From Bradyrhizobium sp. LTSP849 (GTDB lineage: Bacteria; Pseudomonadota; Alphaproteobacteria; Rhizobiales; Xanthobacteraceae), in the NCBI RefSeq assembly GCF_000938255.1, contig NZ_JYMR01000012.1, positions 62,001 to 126,000 on the forward strand: a stretch of 64,000 nt of DNA, in the 5' to 3' direction. Below the pieces are notes generated by a model that saw only the letters and a list, made by a program, of their open reading frames with translations, ran no database searches and was not told the DNA's origin. Made by a program: the position numbers and the translations under genes. This document shows positions 27,256-37,000 of this stretch, in pieces (the first letter of the stretch is position 1; each line of letters opens with the position of its first letter).

Positions 27256-28029
27256 TCAGAGCAGAAAGTCCTTCACCGCATCGAGAAATTGTCTTGGCGA
27301 TTGAAGCTGGGGCACGTGCGCGCAACCCGGAATGATCTTGAGTTCGGCGTGCGGTAATCCAGCCGCCAGCTCATGCGACATCGGCGGAGGCGTCGCTTCA
27401 TCGTGCTCGCCGACCAGGACGAGCACCGGGACTTTCACCCCGACAAGCTCAGCGCGGAGATCGAGTCCAGCCAACGCGTCGCAGGCGGCGCAAAACACGG
27501 TCGGATCGGTCCGCAGAAAGGCTTCACGCCGCCCCTGCATCAGTTCGGGATGCTGCTCTTGAAAGTCGGGAGCGAATAGACGTCGCATCGCGACATCCGT
27601 GATTGCCGCCAGTCCTTTCTCCCGAGACACTCTCGACATGGTGCGAAAGGCCTCGCGGCCGGGCTCCGAGAACGTCGCGCCGCAATCGGCGAGAACGAGC
27701 TTGCTGGCGATCTCGGGGTGACGGATCGCCATCTGCAAGGCGACGAAGCCGCCATAGCCATTGCCGAGCACGATCGCCGACGCGCCGCCCGCAGCGTCCT
27801 TCACGGCCTCTGCCATCCGGTCCGCGACCGCGACAAGTCCGCCTTCCACTGCGTGCGAGCGGCCAAAACCCGGCAGCTCCGGCACGATGGTCCGAAACGA
27901 TTTCTCAAGCTCAGGCACGATCGCGTCGAAACTCGCACGATCCGACAACAACGAGTGGAACAGGAAAAGCGGCGGCCCTTCGCCCGATTGCGCTGCGTTG
28001 ACGGTGCCGTTGGCAAGAAGCCTGTCCAT
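27256..28029 (-). CDS. Alpha/beta hydrolase-fold protein lacking the nucleophilic Ser (257 aa)
   Basis: Resembles 3-oxoadipate enol-lactonase type hydrolases: oxyanion-side FLFHSLLSDRASF, PELPGFGRS, the acid in VGEHDEATPP and the His in GCAHVPQLQSP. The nucleophile elbow, however, reads VLGNGYGGFVAL where GxSxG is expected: residue 91 is Gly (GGC) instead of Ser. One base change from AGC would explain it. Either the protein is inactive, or it is a non-hydrolytic binder, or it uses another residue. ATG 28029 is preferred over GTG 28068. It is divergent from the GntR-ALDH-MFS module. Confidence 0.75.
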   Translation of the reverse strand: MDRLLANGTVNAAQSGEGPPLFLFHSLLSDRASFDAIVPELEKSFRTIVPELPGFGRSHAVEGGLVAVADRMAEAVKDAAGGASAIVLGNGYGGFVALQMAIRHPEIASKLVLADCGATFSEPGREAFRTMSRVSREKGLAAITDVAMRRLFAPDFQEQHPELMQGRREAFLRTDPTVFCAACDALAGLDLRAELVGVKVPVLVLVGEHDEATPPPMSHELAAGLPHAELKIIPGCAHVPQLQSPRQFLDAVKDFLL

Positions 28030-28091
28030 GTCCGGTCTTTCTCGTACTGCGTCGGTCGGATCACGCACAACTGCGTACCCTGGCAGTTAGA

Positions 28092-28103
28092 TTGATAAAT
28101 CAA
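28092..28103. promoter_or_regulatory. Inverted repeat between hydrolase and GntR genes
   Basis: TTGATAAATCAA has perfect 5-bp arms around AA. It lies 63 bp upstream of the hydrolase start and may be a regulator site for that gene. Confidence 0.35.
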
Positions 28104-28134
28104 ATCGCCGGGAATTCAAGCATTTGGCACTTGA

Positions 28135-28148
28135 CGTGATATATCACG
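28135..28148. promoter_or_regulatory. Perfect palindrome upstream of the GntR gene
   Basis: CGTGATATATCACG is a perfect 14-bp palindrome 35 bp before the GntR start. FCD-type GntR repressors bind short palindromes of this size, so autoregulation of the GntR-ALDH-MFS module is likely. Confidence 0.5.
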
Positions 28149-28183
28149 ACTGGAATATTAACGGCATGGAGTGACCAAAAAAC

Positions 28184-28834
28184 ATGCTTTTGCGCGAGAA
28201 TATCTATGATCTTCTCAGGACTGATATTTTAGCCTGCCGCTTCGCACCGGGCGATGAAATGCGCGAGCAGGACTTGGCCGAGCGTTATGAGGTGAGCCGG
28301 CAACCGGTTCGGGATGCGCTTTTGCGGCTCCAGCGCGAGCACCTCGTCACGGTGCAGCCGCGCCAGGGCTATCGGGTCACGCCGATCTCGCTCTCCGACG
28401 CCCGCGACCTCCTGCGCTTCCGTCTTGCGCTGGAACCTGCCTGTGTCGCTGAAGCGATCGAGAGCGCCCCCGACAGCGTTTTGAAATCGCTCGACCAATT
28501 TCGCCGCTTCTCCGGCAGCCATGAGGACTTCATCACCTACAACCGCGGCTTCCACACCGCGCTCGCAAACGCGTCCGGCAACCGCCGCATGGCGACGGCG
28601 TTGTGCGACCTGATCGGCCAGGCCGACCGGCTGGTCCGCGTCAGCGTCTCCAATCTCAGGGGCCACGACCCGGCCAAGCTCGTCGCCGAGCACGTTGCGT
28701 TGATCGAGGCCATGCAGAGCCGCGAGGCGCGAACCGCGGCGCGCATCATCAAGGCCCACATCGGGGCCACCGAGAAACGCGTGCTGCCGGCGCTCAAGCG
28801 CAACGCCGTCATCGTCGAAGAGAGGTCATCATGA
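28184..28834 (+). CDS. GntR/FadR-type transcriptional regulator (216 aa)
   Basis: N-terminal winged helix (REQDLAERYEVSRQPVRDAL, LVTVQPRQGYRV) followed by an all-helical FCD ligand domain (residues 75-205) with His in NRGFHTALA and EHVALIEAM, which usually hold a metal ion. It overlaps the aldehyde dehydrogenase start (ATGA), so regulator and enzyme are made together. Palindromes lie just upstream. Confidence 0.88.
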   Translation: MLLRENIYDLLRTDILACRFAPGDEMREQDLAERYEVSRQPVRDALLRLQREHLVTVQPRQGYRVTPISLSDARDLLRFRLALEPACVAEAIESAPDSVLKSLDQFRRFSGSHEDFITYNRGFHTALANASGNRRMATALCDLIGQADRLVRVSVSNLRGHDPAKLVAEHVALIEAMQSREARTAARIIKAHIGATEKRVLPALKRNAVIVEERSS

Positions 28835-30360
28835 ACATTCCGTCGAAGCCTGCGTCCATCGGCGTAGAAATCCATGGCAACTTCATCGATGGACGTGAAG
28901 TCGAAGCCGGCAACGGCACGATGCTGGACGTCCGCAATCCCGCGACCGGCGACGTGATCGCCCGCATCCCCAATTCGACCACTGAGGACATCGATCGCGC
29001 CATGAAGAGTGCGCGTGCGGCGTTCGAAGGCAAAGCCTGGGGCGGCATGGACACGCGCGCACGTGCCAGACTGGTCAACAAGCTTGCCGATGCCTTCGAG
29101 GCTAATCTCGACAGCCTCTACCGGCTGGAGACCCTCAACAATGGCCGGCCGATCAACGAGACCCGCGCGCAGCTCTCCCGCCTACCCGATTTCTTCCGTT
29201 ACTTTGCCGGCGTTGCGCTGGCGCGCCGCGACTCCGTAATCCCTGTCGAAGGCGCCTATCTGAACTACACGCTCCGCACCCCCATCGGCATCGTCGCCAA
29301 TTGCACGCCGTTCAATCATCCGCTGATGATCCTGTGCAAGTCGCTCGCCGTGGTGCTGGCGACCGGATGCGTCATCGTGGTCAAGCCGTCCGAATACACC
29401 CCGCTGACAACACTGAAGCTCGCGCAGATCTTCACCGAAGCTGGCCTTCCGCCCGGCGTCTTCAATATCGTGCTGGGATTAGGCCAGAGCGCCGGCAAGA
29501 TGCTGGCCGAGCATGGCGATATCAACAAGCTGGTCCTGACCGGCGGCACCGAGGCTGGCCGCATCGCCGGCAGCGCGGCCGCAAAAGTGTTTGCGCACCA
29601 GACCATGGAGCTTGGTGGCAAGACGCCGGTGATGGTGTTCGACGATTTCGACGTCGACCGCGCCGTGAACTACGCCGCGTTCGGTGCTTTCATCGGCGCT
29701 GGACAGACCTGCGTCTGCGCCTCGCGCCATATCGTTCAGGCCACGATCTACGACGAATTCGTCGAGAAGCTGAAGGCCAAGACCCGCACGATCCGCATCG
29801 GCGATCCCTTCGATCCGAACACGCAACTGGGGCCGGTGATCTCGGCCCGGCAGCGCGACCGCGTTCTCACCTATACGGGCTACGGTCACGAAGACGGCGC
29901 GCGTCTTATCACCGGAGGCATTGCTGCGAAGGTGCCCGGCCACGACAACGGCTATTTCGTCGAACCGACGGTCTTTTCCGACGTCACGTCCGACATGCGC
30001 ATCTTCCAGGAGGAAGTGTTTGGTCCCTTCACCTCGGTGACGCCGTTCAGGGACGAGGCCGATGCGCTGCGCCTTGCCAACAATTCGCCCTTCGGCCTCG
30101 CCGCGGCCATCCGCACCCGCGACGTTGCGCGCGCCCATCGTGTCGCCGCGGCTGTGAAGGCCGGCATCGTCTGGGTCAACGACCACCACCGGCTCGACCC
30201 GGCATCGCCCTGGGGCGGCGTCGACGATTCCGGCATCGGCCGCGAGTGCGGCACCGAAAGCTTCGACGACCACTTCAACACCAAGAGCGTGATGGTCGCG
30301 ACCCACGAACAGCCGTTCGACTGGTATCGCGACACGGCCAGCCAAAAGCGGCTGAACTGA
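28831..30360 (+). CDS. NAD(P)-dependent aldehyde dehydrogenase (509 aa)
   Basis: Full-length ALDH with the general base Glu260 in MELGGKTP and the catalytic Cys294 in GQTCVCASR, plus NCTPFNHPL, TGGTEAG and the C-terminal NDHHRLDPASPWGG. It oxidises an aldehyde to the acid; the sequence does not fix which one, though HHRLDPASPWGGVDDSG differs from betaine or lactaldehyde types. Coupled to the GntR gene by ATGA and followed by a transporter, which suggests catabolism of an imported compound. Confidence 0.88.
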   Translation: MNIPSKPASIGVEIHGNFIDGREVEAGNGTMLDVRNPATGDVIARIPNSTTEDIDRAMKSARAAFEGKAWGGMDTRARARLVNKLADAFEANLDSLYRLETLNNGRPINETRAQLSRLPDFFRYFAGVALARRDSVIPVEGAYLNYTLRTPIGIVANCTPFNHPLMILCKSLAVVLATGCVIVVKPSEYTPLTTLKLAQIFTEAGLPPGVFNIVLGLGQSAGKMLAEHGDINKLVLTGGTEAGRIAGSAAAKVFAHQTMELGGKTPVMVFDDFDVDRAVNYAAFGAFIGAGQTCVCASRHIVQATIYDEFVEKLKAKTRTIRIGDPFDPNTQLGPVISARQRDRVLTYTGYGHEDGARLITGGIAAKVPGHDNGYFVEPTVFSDVTSDMRIFQEEVFGPFTSVTPFRDEADALRLANNSPFGLAAAIRTRDVARAHRVAAAVKAGIVWVNDHHRLDPASPWGGVDDSGIGRECGTESFDDHFNTKSVMVATHEQPFDWYRDTASQKRLN

Positions 30361-30438
30361 CAAAAAATTTCAAGCGGCAGATCGCCCCTAGAGAAGGCGG
30401 GCCGCATCGACGGGGATAACAGTCAAGGGAGAGCGTCA

Positions 30439-31806
30439 ATGTCGACATCGGTGAACGCAGGCGGCCGTCTTGATCGGCTTCCGGTCGGACCATTCCATCG
30501 CCGCATCATGCTGCTGATCGGCATCGGCATGTTCTTCGACGGTTTCGACATCTACATCGCCGGGACCGTGCTCAGCGTGACGCTGAAGACCGGATTTTCG
30601 ACACTCGCCCAGAACGCGGCTTTCATCTCCGCGACCTTCGTCGGCATGATGCTGGGATCGTTCGGCACCGGCTTCCTCGGCGATCGTTACGGACGCCGCT
30701 TTACCTACCAATTCAATTTGCTCCTTTTCGGCATCGCTTCGCTCGCTGCGGCGTTCGCGCCGGACATGGCCTTCCTCATCGCCTGCCGCTTCGTGATGGG
30801 CGTCGGGTTAGGTGCCGAGAACGTCGTCGGCTATTCGACCATGACTGAATTCGTGCCCGCGCGCACGCGCGGCAAATGGCTCGGCCTCATGGCTGTTTGC
30901 GTCGTGACGGGCTTGCCCGTGGCGCTGCTGGTCGCATCCGTGCTCGTACCGCAGTTTGGCTGGCGCTCCATGTTCATTCTCGGCGGCATCGGCGCGCTGA
31001 TCGTGTGGTACATGCGCAAATCGTTGCCGGAATCGCCGCGCTGGCTGGAAGCCGTGGGACGCACCGCTGAGGCGGAAACTCTCATGCAGGCCATCGAGAA
31101 GGAGGCGGCCCAGGGTCAGCCCTTGCCTGCGCCTGCCGCGATGGCGCCGGTGCCGGTATCCCCCGATCTCGGCACGTTGTTCACCGCGCCGCTGCTGTCG
31201 CGGATGATCGTCGGCGCCGTCTGCCTGATCACGATCAACACCCTGCTCTATGGCTTTGTGACCTGGCTGCCCGTGTTCTTCGTCAAGCAAGGCCTCTCGA
31301 TCGCAACGTCCTTCGGCTATTCGCTGCTGATGGCGCTCGGCGCGCCGATCGGCTCGGGCATCGGCGCATTGACCGCCGACCGCTGGGGCCGGAAACCGAC
31401 CATCATCGGCGCGTCCCTGATCACGGTGGCGTTGGGTATCCTCTACCCCATGATCTCCGATCCGATCCTGCTGCCGGCCGTGGGCTTCGCCTTGACCGTG
31501 CCGATCTACGTCCTGGTCGCACTCCTGTTCGGCATCTACATTCCCGAGCTGTTTCCGACCGAGGTGCGCCTGCGCGCCTCCGGCATCGTCAACACGCTGG
31601 GGCGCGGCGCCACGATCGTCACACCGTTCCTCGTCGTGTCGCTCTTTGAATCGCGCGGCGTGGCAGGCGTCATGGCGCTGATGATTGGACTGCTGGTGGT
31701 GCAGATCATCACGGTGTGGGCGCTCGGCATCGAGCCCCGGCATCGCAGCCTCGAAGAGCTCAAGGCCGAGGAAAACGCTTCGCCGGTCTTGAGTGAAGCT
31801 TCGTGA
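30439..31806 (+). CDS. MFS transporter, aromatic acid/metabolite:H+ symporter type (455 aa)
   Basis: Twelve predicted membrane helices in two halves with the MFS loop motifs GDRYGRRFTYQ (loop 2-3) and ADRWGRKPTIIG (loop 8-9). DGFDIYIAGTVL in helix 1 is typical of the AAHS and sugar-porter-like importers that carry carboxylates with protons. It follows the ALDH by 78 bp in the same direction and is closed by a terminator hairpin, so the unit is GntR-ALDH-MFS. Confidence 0.85.
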   Translation: MSTSVNAGGRLDRLPVGPFHRRIMLLIGIGMFFDGFDIYIAGTVLSVTLKTGFSTLAQNAAFISATFVGMMLGSFGTGFLGDRYGRRFTYQFNLLLFGIASLAAAFAPDMAFLIACRFVMGVGLGAENVVGYSTMTEFVPARTRGKWLGLMAVCVVTGLPVALLVASVLVPQFGWRSMFILGGIGALIVWYMRKSLPESPRWLEAVGRTAEAETLMQAIEKEAAQGQPLPAPAAMAPVPVSPDLGTLFTAPLLSRMIVGAVCLITINTLLYGFVTWLPVFFVKQGLSIATSFGYSLLMALGAPIGSGIGALTADRWGRKPTIIGASLITVALGILYPMISDPILLPAVGFALTVPIYVLVALLFGIYIPELFPTEVRLRASGIVNTLGRGATIVTPFLVVSLFESRGVAGVMALMIGLLVVQIITVWALGIEPRHRSLEELKAEENASPVLSEAS

Positions 31807-31849
31807 GGATATCTCTGGTCTTTGCTCAACGCTGATCGCACTGCCCGGC

Positions 31850-31881
31850 GCTCCGATGCCTGCATCGGGGCGTCGTTTTTT
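31850..31881 (+). terminator. Rho-independent terminator after the MFS gene
   Basis: GCTCCGATGC (31850-31859) pairs with GCATCGGGGC (31862-31871) apart from one G-T pair, followed by six T residues at 31876-31881. It ends the GntR-ALDH-MFS unit. It lies just beyond the stop of the converging TetR gene. Confidence 0.65.
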
Positions 31882-31902
31882 GCCAGGCAGATTGATCGCG
31901 CC

Positions 31903-32505
31903 CTACTCCTGCTTCGACTGCGCCTCGATCGCCTGCACGGCCACGCTCGCCACTTGCCGCAGCGCCTCGCGGTCGGCACCGGAGGACGCCATTACCCCCA
32001 TGCCGACGGAGACGGCCGAGACATAGCGCGCGAGCGCAGCGGGATCCGACGTCGGCTTGAGATCGCCCTCCGTCTTAGCGCGCACGAAGCGGTCGCGGAG
32101 CTGATCTTCGTTCTGGGCGCGGCGGGCGGCGAGCTCGAAGGGGACGTTTTCGGAGCCGGTGCCGCAGGCGATGCCGCCCTGCACGAGCAGGCAGCCGGGG
32201 GGATTGGCGGGATCGGTCTGCTTGTCGGCGATGCCCATCAGCATCCGCTCGGCGACCTCGCGGGCGGTGGGTGACGCGACCACCTCGTCCATCCAGCCGC
32301 CGCGCAGCTTGGTGTAACGGTCGAGCGCGGCCTTCAGCAGACCTTCCTTGTTGCCGAAGCAGGCATAGAGGCTCGGGGGGTTGATGCCCATGGCCTCGGT
32401 GAGTTGAGCAATCGTGGCGCCCTCATAACCGTGGCGCCAAAACACTTCCATCGCCTGGTCCAACGCCGTCTCGGCGTCGAATTCGCGGGGGCGTCCCATG
32501 CCCAT
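31903..32505 (-). CDS. TetR-family repressor of the RND efflux pump (200 aa)
   Basis: N-terminal helix-turn-helix (MEVFWRHGYEGATIAQLTEA, NPPSLYACFGNKEGLL) and a TetR_C ligand domain containing PPGCLLVQGGIACG, a Cys-containing loop seen in many TetR members that sense reactive or hydrophobic compounds. Divergent from the efflux genes, with a palindrome in front of the adaptor gene. GAGGAG nine bases before ATG 32505 supports this start. Confidence 0.85.
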   Translation of the reverse strand: MGMGRPREFDAETALDQAMEVFWRHGYEGATIAQLTEAMGINPPSLYACFGNKEGLLKAALDRYTKLRGGWMDEVVASPTAREVAERMLMGIADKQTDPANPPGCLLVQGGIACGTGSENVPFELAARRAQNEDQLRDRFVRAKTEGDLKPTSDPAALARYVSAVSVGMGVMASSGADREALRQVASVAVQAIEAQSKQE

Positions 32506-32612
32506 GTGCCTGTTCTCCTCGGTATCGGCGTTATCCCCTAACCTAACGCTTGATCCTATCTATTTGTTCTAGCTTTATTTTCTCTTCCGCCTTCCAATTC
32601 TTGCGGTAGGCA

Positions 32613-32641
32613 GTGACAATTTTCTTAGTGAGCGGTACATA
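32613..32641 (+). promoter_or_regulatory. Possible promoter of the RND efflux operon
   Basis: GTGACA (32613-32618), 17-bp spacer, TACATA (32636-32641). Each box differs from consensus at one or two positions. The operator lies about 30 bp downstream. Confidence 0.3.
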
Positions 32642-32674
32642 AGTATCTTGCGCTGCGATATCCAGCTCCACATC

Positions 32675-32690
32675 TGTAGTGAACACTACA
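32675..32690. promoter_or_regulatory. TetR operator in front of the RND operon
   Basis: TGTAGTGAACACTACA has perfect 7-bp arms and a 2-bp centre and ends 16 bp before the adaptor ATG. TetR repressors bind 15-16 bp palindromes of this shape; here it would block the polymerase or early elongation. Confidence 0.65.
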
Positions 32691-32706
32691 ATTCTGGAGC
32701 GCGCAA

Positions 32707-33951
32707 ATGCCCCCGTCCCAAAATACCTCTCGCCCCCGCCGCTTCCGTCGTCTACTTGGCGGCGTTGCCATCGTGGGCGCCCTCGCCGTGGCCGGTTCGA
32801 TTGCAACCGGCCATTACTTTCGTGCAGCACAAGCGACTGCAACGGCGGCTGCGGCCGAACAAGCCGTCTCCGTCACCGTCGCGATGATCGAGCCGCGGCA
32901 GACCGTGCTGTGGGATGACTTCTCCGGACGGCTCGAGGCCATCCAACGCGTCGAGCTCCGCCCGCGCGTTGCGGGTGCGATCCTCAGCGCCAACTTCACC
33001 GAAGGCACGCTGGTGAAGGCCGGTGACCTCTTGTTCAAGATCGATCCGGCGCCTTACGCGGCCGAGGTCGACAAGGCCAACGCCCAGTTAGAGGCCGCCA
33101 AGGCGCGCGTGGTGTTCACCCAGAGCGAACTCGAGCGTGGCGCGCAGCTGGTTGGCAACGCCGTCGTCACCCGGCGCGATTACGACCAGCGTGACAACGC
33201 CAATCGCGAGGCGATCGCTAATGTGAAGGCAGCCGAGGCCACGCTCCAGACCGCAAAGCTCAATCTCGACTATACCGAGGTGCGTGCGCCAGTGGACGGC
33301 CGCGTCGGCAAGATCGAGGTCACCGTCGGCAATCTCGTCGCCGCCGGCACCGCCTCCCCGGTGCTGACGTCGCTGGTCTCGGTCAATCCGATCTACGCGT
33401 CGTTCGATGCGGATGAGGAAGTCGTGTTGCGGGCGTTGAACTCGATTTCCGAGGTCTCCGGCAAGCGCGGCAATCTCGACCAGATCCCGGTCGCGATGGC
33501 GACCTCCGGCGGTCTGTCGGCGAAAGGCCACATCCAGCTCATCGATAACCAGGTCAATGGCCAGAGCGGCACGATCCGCGTCCGCGCGGTGTTCGACAAC
33601 GAGGACGGGCGTCTCATTCCCGGCCAGTTTGCCCGCGTGCGCATGGGCCAACCAAAACAGCAGGCGCTGGTGATGATCGACGAGCGCGCGATCGGCACCG
33701 ACCAGGACAAGAAGTTCGTGATGGCGGTCTCTGACGACAGCCGCGCGGTCTATCGGCCGATCACGCTCGGCGGCTCCGTCGATGGCCTTCGCATCGTGAC
33801 GGCGGGCTTGAAGCCCGGCGAGCGCATCGTCGTCAACGGCCTCCAGCGCGTGCGTCCCGGCGCCCTCCTCAAGACCGAGGTCGCGGCGATGGGCGCGCGT
33901 GGACCTCAGCAGGCAGCGAACCACAGCAATCAGGATGTGGTGCAACGCTAG
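32707..33951 (+). CDS. RND efflux periplasmic adaptor (MFP, 414 aa)
   Basis: Membrane-fusion protein with an N-terminal membrane anchor (LLGGVAIVGALAVAGSIATG), the lipoyl halves VELRPRVAGAILSANFTEGT and DYTEVRAPVDGRVGKI, a helical hairpin between them, and beta-barrel and membrane-proximal domains after about residue 230. It links the inner-membrane RND pump to an outer-membrane channel. It is of the MexE/BpeE-like subgroup by overall layout. No outer-membrane channel gene follows in this operon, so a shared TolC-type channel is likely. Confidence 0.87.
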   Translation: MPPSQNTSRPRRFRRLLGGVAIVGALAVAGSIATGHYFRAAQATATAAAAEQAVSVTVAMIEPRQTVLWDDFSGRLEAIQRVELRPRVAGAILSANFTEGTLVKAGDLLFKIDPAPYAAEVDKANAQLEAAKARVVFTQSELERGAQLVGNAVVTRRDYDQRDNANREAIANVKAAEATLQTAKLNLDYTEVRAPVDGRVGKIEVTVGNLVAAGTASPVLTSLVSVNPIYASFDADEEVVLRALNSISEVSGKRGNLDQIPVAMATSGGLSAKGHIQLIDNQVNGQSGTIRVRAVFDNEDGRLIPGQFARVRMGQPKQQALVMIDERAIGTDQDKKFVMAVSDDSRAVYRPITLGGSVDGLRIVTAGLKPGERIVVNGLQRVRPGALLKTEVAAMGARGPQQAANHSNQDVVQR

Positions 33952-33958
33952 TTACGTC

Positions 33959-34057
33959 ATTCCGGGGCGTGCGTAACGCGCCCCGGAATATCGAATTTAG
34001 ACTCCGAGGACCTCACTCCCAGATTCCGGGTTCGCGGGCTTGGCCCGCGTCCCGGAT
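33959..34057. repeat. Mosaic palindromic (REP-like) element between adaptor and pump genes
   Basis: Two hairpins: ATTCCGGGGCG (33959-33969) with CGCCCCGGAAT (33979-33989), and CGCGGGC (34033-34039) with GCCCGCG (34043-34049) inside an outer ATTCCGGG...CCCGGAT pair. Sequences of this form are common intergenic repeats in Bradyrhizobium and its relatives. Here it lies between two cotranscribed genes. Confidence 0.6.
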
Positions 34058-34093
34058 CAACGGGGAAGTTGTCTCTCGCGCAGGGGCAAAGCC

Positions 34094-37000
34094 ATGAATC
34101 TTTCGAAATTTTTCATCGACCGTCCAATCTTCGCCGGCGTGCTGTCGGTCCTGATCTTTCTCGCCGGTCTGATCTCGCTGTTCGCAATGCCTATCTCGGA
34201 ATACCCCGATGTCGTGCCGCCCTCGGTCCTGGTGCGCGCCTCCTATCCCGGCGCCAATCCCAAGGTAATCGCGGAGACGGTAGCGACGCCAATCGAGGAG
34301 CAGATCAACGGCGTCGAAGGCATGCTCTATATGTCGAGCCAGGCGACCACCGACGGCGCAATGACGCTGACGGTGACGTTCCGGCTCGGCACCGATCCTG
34401 ACAAGGCGACGCAGCTGGTGCAGAACCGCGTCCAGCAGGCCGAGCCGCGCCTGCCGGCGGTGGTGCGCCAGCTCGGCATCATCACCAAGAAGTCCTCGCC
34501 CGACCTCACCATGGTCGTGCATCTGCTGTCGCCGAACAACCGCTACGACATGACGTATTTGCGCAACTACGCGGTGCTCAACGTCAAGGATCGGCTGGCC
34601 CGGATCGACGGCGTCGGCGACGTCCAGCTCTACGGCGCCGGCGATTATTCGATGCGGGTCTGGGTCGATCCGCAGAAGGCCGCCGAGCACGGGCTGACCG
34701 CGAACGACATCGTCAAGTCGATCCAGGCGCAGAACGTCGAGGCCGCCGCCGGCGTGGTCGGCTCCTCCCCGAACGTCAAGGGCATCGACCTGCAAATGTC
34801 CGTCAACGCCGAAGGCCGGCTCGCCAACGAAGAGCAGTTCGGCGACATCGTGGTCAAGACAGGCACGCGTGGCGAGGTGGTTCGCTTACGCGACGTTGCG
34901 CGCATCGAGCTCGGCGCGTCCGAATACGGCCTGCGCTCGCTGCTCGACAACAAGCAGGCGGTCGCGATCCCGATCTTCCAGGCGCCCGGCTCCAACGCGC
35001 TGGAAATTTCCGACCACGTTCGCGCCACCATGGCCGAAATCAAGAAGAACATGCCGGAGGGCGTGTCCTACCAGATCGTCTACGATCCCACCCAGTTCGT
35101 GCGCTCCTCGATCGAGGCTGTCATCCATACGCTGCTGGAGGCGATCGCGCTGGTCGTGCTGGTCGTGATCCTGTTCCTGCAGACCTGGCGCGCCTCGATC
35201 ATTCCGCTGCTGGCGGTGCCGGTCTCGATCGTCGGCACCTTCGCCGTGATGCACCTGTTCGGCTTCTCCATCAACGCGCTCAGCCTGTTCGGGCTGGTGC
35301 TCGCGATCGGCATCGTCGTCGACGACGCCATCGTCGTGGTCGAGAACGTCGAGCGCAATATCGAGGGCGGACTGTCGCCGCGCGACGCCACCTATCAGGC
35401 AATGCGCGAGGTGTCCGGTCCGATCATCGCGATTGCGATGGTGCTGATCGCGGTGTTCGTGCCGCTCGCCTTCATCTCCGGCCTCACCGGGCAATTCTAC
35501 AAGCAGTTCGCGCTGACGATCGCGATCTCGACCGTGATTTCCGCCGTCAACTCGCTGACGCTGTCGCCGGCGTTGTCGGCGCTGCTGCTCAAGGGACATA
35601 ATGAACCAAAAGACCGGCTGACGATCGTCCTTGAAAAGAGCCTCGGCTGGTTCTTCCGTGGCTTCAACAAGGCGTTCACACGCTCATCGGAGAATTACAG
35701 CGGCACTGTCACCAAGGTGATCTCGGGCAAGGCCGCGGTGATGGGCCTCTATGTGGTCCTGGTCGGCCTCACCGCCTTCCTGTTCCAGCAGGTGCCGAGC
35801 GGGTTCGTGCCGGGCCAGGACAAGCAATATCTGGTCGGCTTCTCGCGGCTGCCCGACGGCGCAGCACTCGATCGCACCGAAGAGGTGATCCGCAAGATGA
35901 GCGACATCGCGCTGACCCAGCCCGGTGTCGAGAGCTCGGTGGCGTTTCCGGGCCTGTCGATCGCCGGCTTCACCAACTCCTCCAACGCCGGCATCGTGTT
36001 CTCGACGCTCAAACCGTTCGACGAACGCAAGGGACCGGCCCTGAGCGGCAATGCCATTGCAGCCGATCTCAACAAGAAGTACGCCGGCATTCAGGAAGCC
36101 TTCATCGCCATGTTCCCACCGCCGCCGGTCAACGGCCTCGGCACCATCGGCGGCTTCAAGCTTCAGATCGAGGACCGGGCCGGTCTCGGCTATGAGGCCC
36201 TGAACGAGGCGACCAAGGCATTTACGGCGGCGATGCAGAAGGCGCCGGAGATTGCCGGCGTGTTCTCGAGCTTCCAGGTCAACGTGCCCCAGCTCTTCGC
36301 CGACATCGACCGCACCAAGGCGCTGCAGCTCGGGGTGCCCGTGACGGAGGTGTTCAACACGCTCCAGATCTATCTGGGCTCCTACTACGTCAACGACTTC
36401 AACAAATTTGGCCGCACCTACTCCGTCTATGTGCAAGCCGACGCGCCGTTCCGCGCGCGCGCCGACGACATCAGGCAGTTGAAGGTGCGCTCGTCATCCG
36501 GCGACATGGTGCCGCTGTCGGCGCTGCTCACGATCCGCCAGAGCGCGGGGCCTGAGCGAGCGATCCGCTACAACGGCTTCCTGTCCTCCGACATCAACGC
36601 GGCCGCCGCGCCCGGCTTCTCATCCGGCCAGGCGCAGGAAGTCGCGACGCGGATCGCGGCGGAGACGTTGCCGCCCGGCTTTGCCTTCGAATGGACCGAC
36701 CTGACCTATCAGGAGTTCATCGCCGGCAATTCCGGCCTCTGGGTGTTCCCGCTGGCGATCCTCTTGGTGTTCCTGGTGCTGGCCGCGCTCTATGAGAGCC
36801 TGACACTGCCGCTCTCGATCATCATGATCGTGCCGATGGGATTGCTGGCGGCGATGTTCGGCGTCTGGCTCTCGAAGGGCGACAACAACGTCTTCACCCA
36901 GATCGGCTTGATCGTACTCGTCGGCCTGTCCGCCAAGAACGCGATCCTGATCGTCGAATTCGCACGTGAGCTCGAATTCGCCGGGCGCACGCCGATCCGG

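Noticed and set aside
32543..32842. 99-codon minus-strand ORF between TetR and the RND adaptor
   Set aside because: It crosses the operator and the start of the adaptor gene, and its N-terminal half is a shadow of that gene.
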